Of a stretch of 64,000 nt of DNA, positions 62,604 through 64,000 are shown in pieces. Position numbers and translations under genes: made by a program. The first letter of the stretch is position 1; each line of letters begins with the position of its first letter. The stretch is from JAICWP01 sp035278025 (GTDB taxonomy: Bacteria > Acidobacteriota > Terriglobia > Terriglobales > Acidobacteriaceae), in assembly GCA_035278025.1 (NCBI GenBank), contig DATEJK010000100.1:62001-126000 (forward strand), written 5' to 3'. The notes beneath the pieces were generated by a model. The model saw only the letters and a list, made by a program, of their open reading frames with translations. It was not told the origin of the DNA and made no database searches.

Positions 62604-62775
62604 TCCTCACTCCCGTTGTCAATAGACCGCCTCCAATGAGCAAGGTTACGTCATATATAGCCCACCTCTGTTTCTGCACTGGAGTGTTGGCTCGCGACCT
62701 GTGTGGTTTGGCTGGATGATGCATTTTGCTTGGGTGCAAGGTGTCACGGCGAGTTTGCATTCTTTTTACAAATGT

Positions 62776-62804
62776 TTGACAACTGCTATTTCTGCCTTCG
62801 CTAT
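62776..62804 (+). promoter_or_regulatory. Promoter candidate for the ECF sigma gene
   Basis: TTGACA at 62776-62781 in the 253-bp divergent gap; 17 bases on is CGCTAT, only a weak -10. AT-rich surroundings (CTTTTTACAAATG) fit a control region. Low confidence. Confidence 0.3.
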
Positions 62805-62846
62805 CTTCACGCCATCGTTACCGCGTACTAGATCCAGGTCGGTAAG

Positions 62847-62851
62847 GGAGG
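62847..62851 (+). promoter_or_regulatory. Ribosome binding site favouring a GTG start for the sigma factor
   Basis: GGAGG within AAGGGAGGG lies 5 bases before GTG 62857 and 8 before GTG 62860. ATG 62872 lacks such a site at the right distance. Confidence 0.6.
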
Positions 62852-62856
62852 GCACT

Positions 62857-63561
62857 GTGGTGCTTTCGGCGATGGAGCAGGCGAACGTTAGTGATTCATC
62901 GGACGAAGATCTGGTTCAAAAGATCCTCCAAGGCGACGTTCTGCTGTTTGAGATCATCATGCGGCGCCACGGTCAAAGGCTGTATCGAGTGGCGCGTGGA
63001 ATCTTGCGGAACAAGTGGGAGGCCGAAGACGTGATGCAAGCGGCTTATGTTCGCGCTTACCAGCACCTATCACAGTTTGCCGGCCGCGCCAAATTTTCCA
63101 CTTGGCTGACGCGCATCGCCGTGCACGAGGCCCTTAACCGTCTTGAGGAGCGGGCCCGGGTTCGCTACATCGAGGAGATGAGCGGTCCGGAGTCGCCGGC
63201 CAGCGACATGGTCCGCTGCCAGGATCCAACGCCCGAACAAAGTGTCTGTTCTCGCGAGCATGCTCGGATGCTGCAGAGGGCGGTCCAGGCCTTGCCCCCC
63301 AAATACCGTGTTGTGGTCATGATGCGTGATTTGGAAGAAATGAGTGTTGCGGAGACCGCCACTTGCCTCGACATAACAGAAGAAAACGTCAAGGTTCGCC
63401 TTCACCGTGCCCGTGCCATGCTACGCAGCGCCCTCTATGCTCGAGTGAATGGCAGGCCATTCCAAGAACGCCTACTCCCGGCCACTGCGCACCAGATTTC
63501 TCATTGCCGGCCTCCCACCGTCCGTAAGGAGGCGCTGGCTGAGGCTGTGGAATGTCAGTGA
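62857..63561 (+). CDS. ECF-type RNA polymerase sigma factor
   Basis: 234 residues from GTG 62857. Region 2 (about 12-85): DLVQKILQGDVLLFEIIMRR, LYRVARGILRNKWEAEDVMQAAYVRAYQHL, FSTWLTRIAVHEALNRL. Region 4 (about 140-190): LPPKYRVVVMMRDLEEMSVAETATCL, ENVKVRLHRARAMLRSAL. No anti-sigma gene follows within view; instead a cupredoxin-like gene comes next. A C-terminal tail of about 35 residues is not part of the core. The frame is open to 62701 but lacks sigma similarity there. Confidence 0.9.
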   Translation: MVLSAMEQANVSDSSDEDLVQKILQGDVLLFEIIMRRHGQRLYRVARGILRNKWEAEDVMQAAYVRAYQHLSQFAGRAKFSTWLTRIAVHEALNRLEERARVRYIEEMSGPESPASDMVRCQDPTPEQSVCSREHARMLQRAVQALPPKYRVVVMMRDLEEMSVAETATCLDITEENVKVRLHRARAMLRSALYARVNGRPFQERLLPATAHQISHCRPPTVRKEALAEAVECQ

Positions 63562-63613
63562 CAATTGACAGAAACGTTACAAACCGCTGACAAGCTCCGA
63601 AGGGGAGGTAAGT

Positions 63614-63646
63614 ATGCTGGAGCCTTACTGTGCATTGCTTCTTTGA
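63614..63646 (+). CDS. Possible 10-codon leader ORF
   Basis: GGGGAGG at 63602-63608 is followed 5 bases later by ATG 63614 and the short frame MLEPYCALLL, then TGA. It lies between the sigma factor and the cupredoxin-like gene. The strong ribosome site with no long frame behind it is what is notable; it may be a leader peptide or chance. Confidence 0.2.
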   Translation: MLEPYCALLL

Positions 63647-63725
63647 ACAACAACAAACTTGGGGTGAGCCTCGCAATCTTGAGCAGTGGAGAATCCCGTT
63701 GGCCCCTTCCTCAGTATCAACCTTG

Positions 63726-64000
63726 ATGAAATCTTCCTATCACCATGGTGCGACGTTCTTGGTTATGTTCCTGGCAGGAGGCATGACCCTTCCCCTTTGT
63801 GCGGGAACCCTGAGCGGAAACATAAAAGCGACTCATGGTGAATCCATTATCTACCTCGCCCCGCTGCACCCGCGGGAGTCTGCCCGCCCCGGGCAGGTCT
63901 ACACGATTCACCAGAAGAGCATGCAATTTGTCCCCCGTGTTCTCGCCGTACCGCAGGGCGCCACGGTCGAATTTCCCAATGAAGATCTCGCTCCGCATAA
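63726..64000 (+). CDS. Exported cupredoxin-like protein, N-terminal part (runs off window)
   Basis: 91 complete codons from ATG 63726 to the window end, no stop. Signal peptide about 8-26 (FLVMFLAGGMTLPLCAG), then GTLSGNIKATHGESIIYLAP and FVPRVLAVPQGATVEFPNEDLAPH. The last segment matches the copper-site strand of the 27216-27968 product (ILVVPAGAVVNFPNGDPFFH), so H91 is probably the first copper ligand; the Cys-His-Met loop would lie beyond the window. No clear Shine-Dalgarno. It follows the ECF sigma gene by 164 bp and may be its target. Confidence 0.72.
   Translation, partial: MKSSYHHGATFLVMFLAGGMTLPLCAGTLSGNIKATHGESIIYLAPLHPRESARPGQVYTIHQKSMQFVPRVLAVPQGATVEFPNEDLAPH

Noticed and set aside
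1..64000. tRNA, rRNA, insertion sequences, prophage genes, CRISPR arrays, riboswitches
   Set aside because: Reading both strands by eye I found no convincing signature. A covariance-model search was not possible here, so a short RNA could still be present.

Overview
The window looks like a chromosomal piece of an Acidobacteriota bacterium (Terriglobia-like, probably a soil genome or MAG). The sequence is GC-rich. Several gene types typical of that phylum occur together: a very large TonB-dependent receptor with an N-terminal carboxypeptidase-regulatory-like domain, an FG-GAP/ASPIC-UnbV/TPR protein, several TPR proteins, exported cupredoxins and a large exopolysaccharide locus. The taxonomic call is inference from gene content. 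I saw no rRNA, tRNA, insertion sequence, phage gene or CRISPR array.

Region 1 (1-22595) reads as a nucleoside and deoxyribose scavenging locus: the 3' end of deoC, a two-domain aldehyde dehydrogenase, two RbsK-like PfkB kinases, an outer-membrane receptor and five nucleoside-hydrolase-family proteins, all with export signals. Four of the five hydrolases have a rebuilt N-terminal Asp motif and form two A/B pairs of paralogues; the fifth has the classical DTDPGVDD motif and a Tat signal. The suggested flow is: receptor brings in nucleosides, periplasmic hydrolases release (deoxy)ribose, kinases phosphorylate it, DeoC cleaves deoxyribose-5-phosphate and the ALDH oxidises the acetaldehyde. Two minus-strand genes (CarboxypepD_reg-TPR; FG-GAP-ASPIC-thioredoxin-TPR) interrupt the series. 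A ferritin-like DUF455-type protein and a TPR lipoprotein follow.

Region 2 (22596-27968) is a two-component system (OmpR-type regulator and histidine kinase) followed by a coiled-coil outer-membrane barrel protein and an exported cupredoxin-like protein.

Region 3 (28021-44174) is a surface-polysaccharide locus. One minus-strand operon encodes a flippase, methyltransferase, HprK-like P-loop protein, PF14907-type nucleotidyltransferase and ABC exporter. The plus strand has a GT2-methyltransferase fusion and a GT4. Two O-antigen ligase/polymerase-type membrane proteins are divergent, one with a PDZ-like insert. A second minus-strand operon encodes GT2, an RmlC-like epimerase, an SDR and the initiating sugar-phosphate transferase.

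Region 4 (44362-60015) is the most unusual part: an uninterrupted plus-strand run of tightly packed, often overlapping genes. It holds five radical SAM proteins with B12-binding-type N-termini, two stand-alone methyltransferases, a methyltransferase-amidohydrolase fusion, a SPASM-type radical SAM protein, a GT87-like membrane protein with a C-terminal beta-propeller, and a GT4. A convergent FkbM methyltransferase closes it. I infer a biosynthetic operon for an unusually modified, C-methylated or rearranged glycan or glycolipid; the product is unknown.

Region 5 (60871-64000) has a DUF5777-like barrel protein translationally coupled to a blue-copper protein on the minus strand, a divergent ECF sigma factor, and the 5' part of another cupredoxin-like gene running off the window end.
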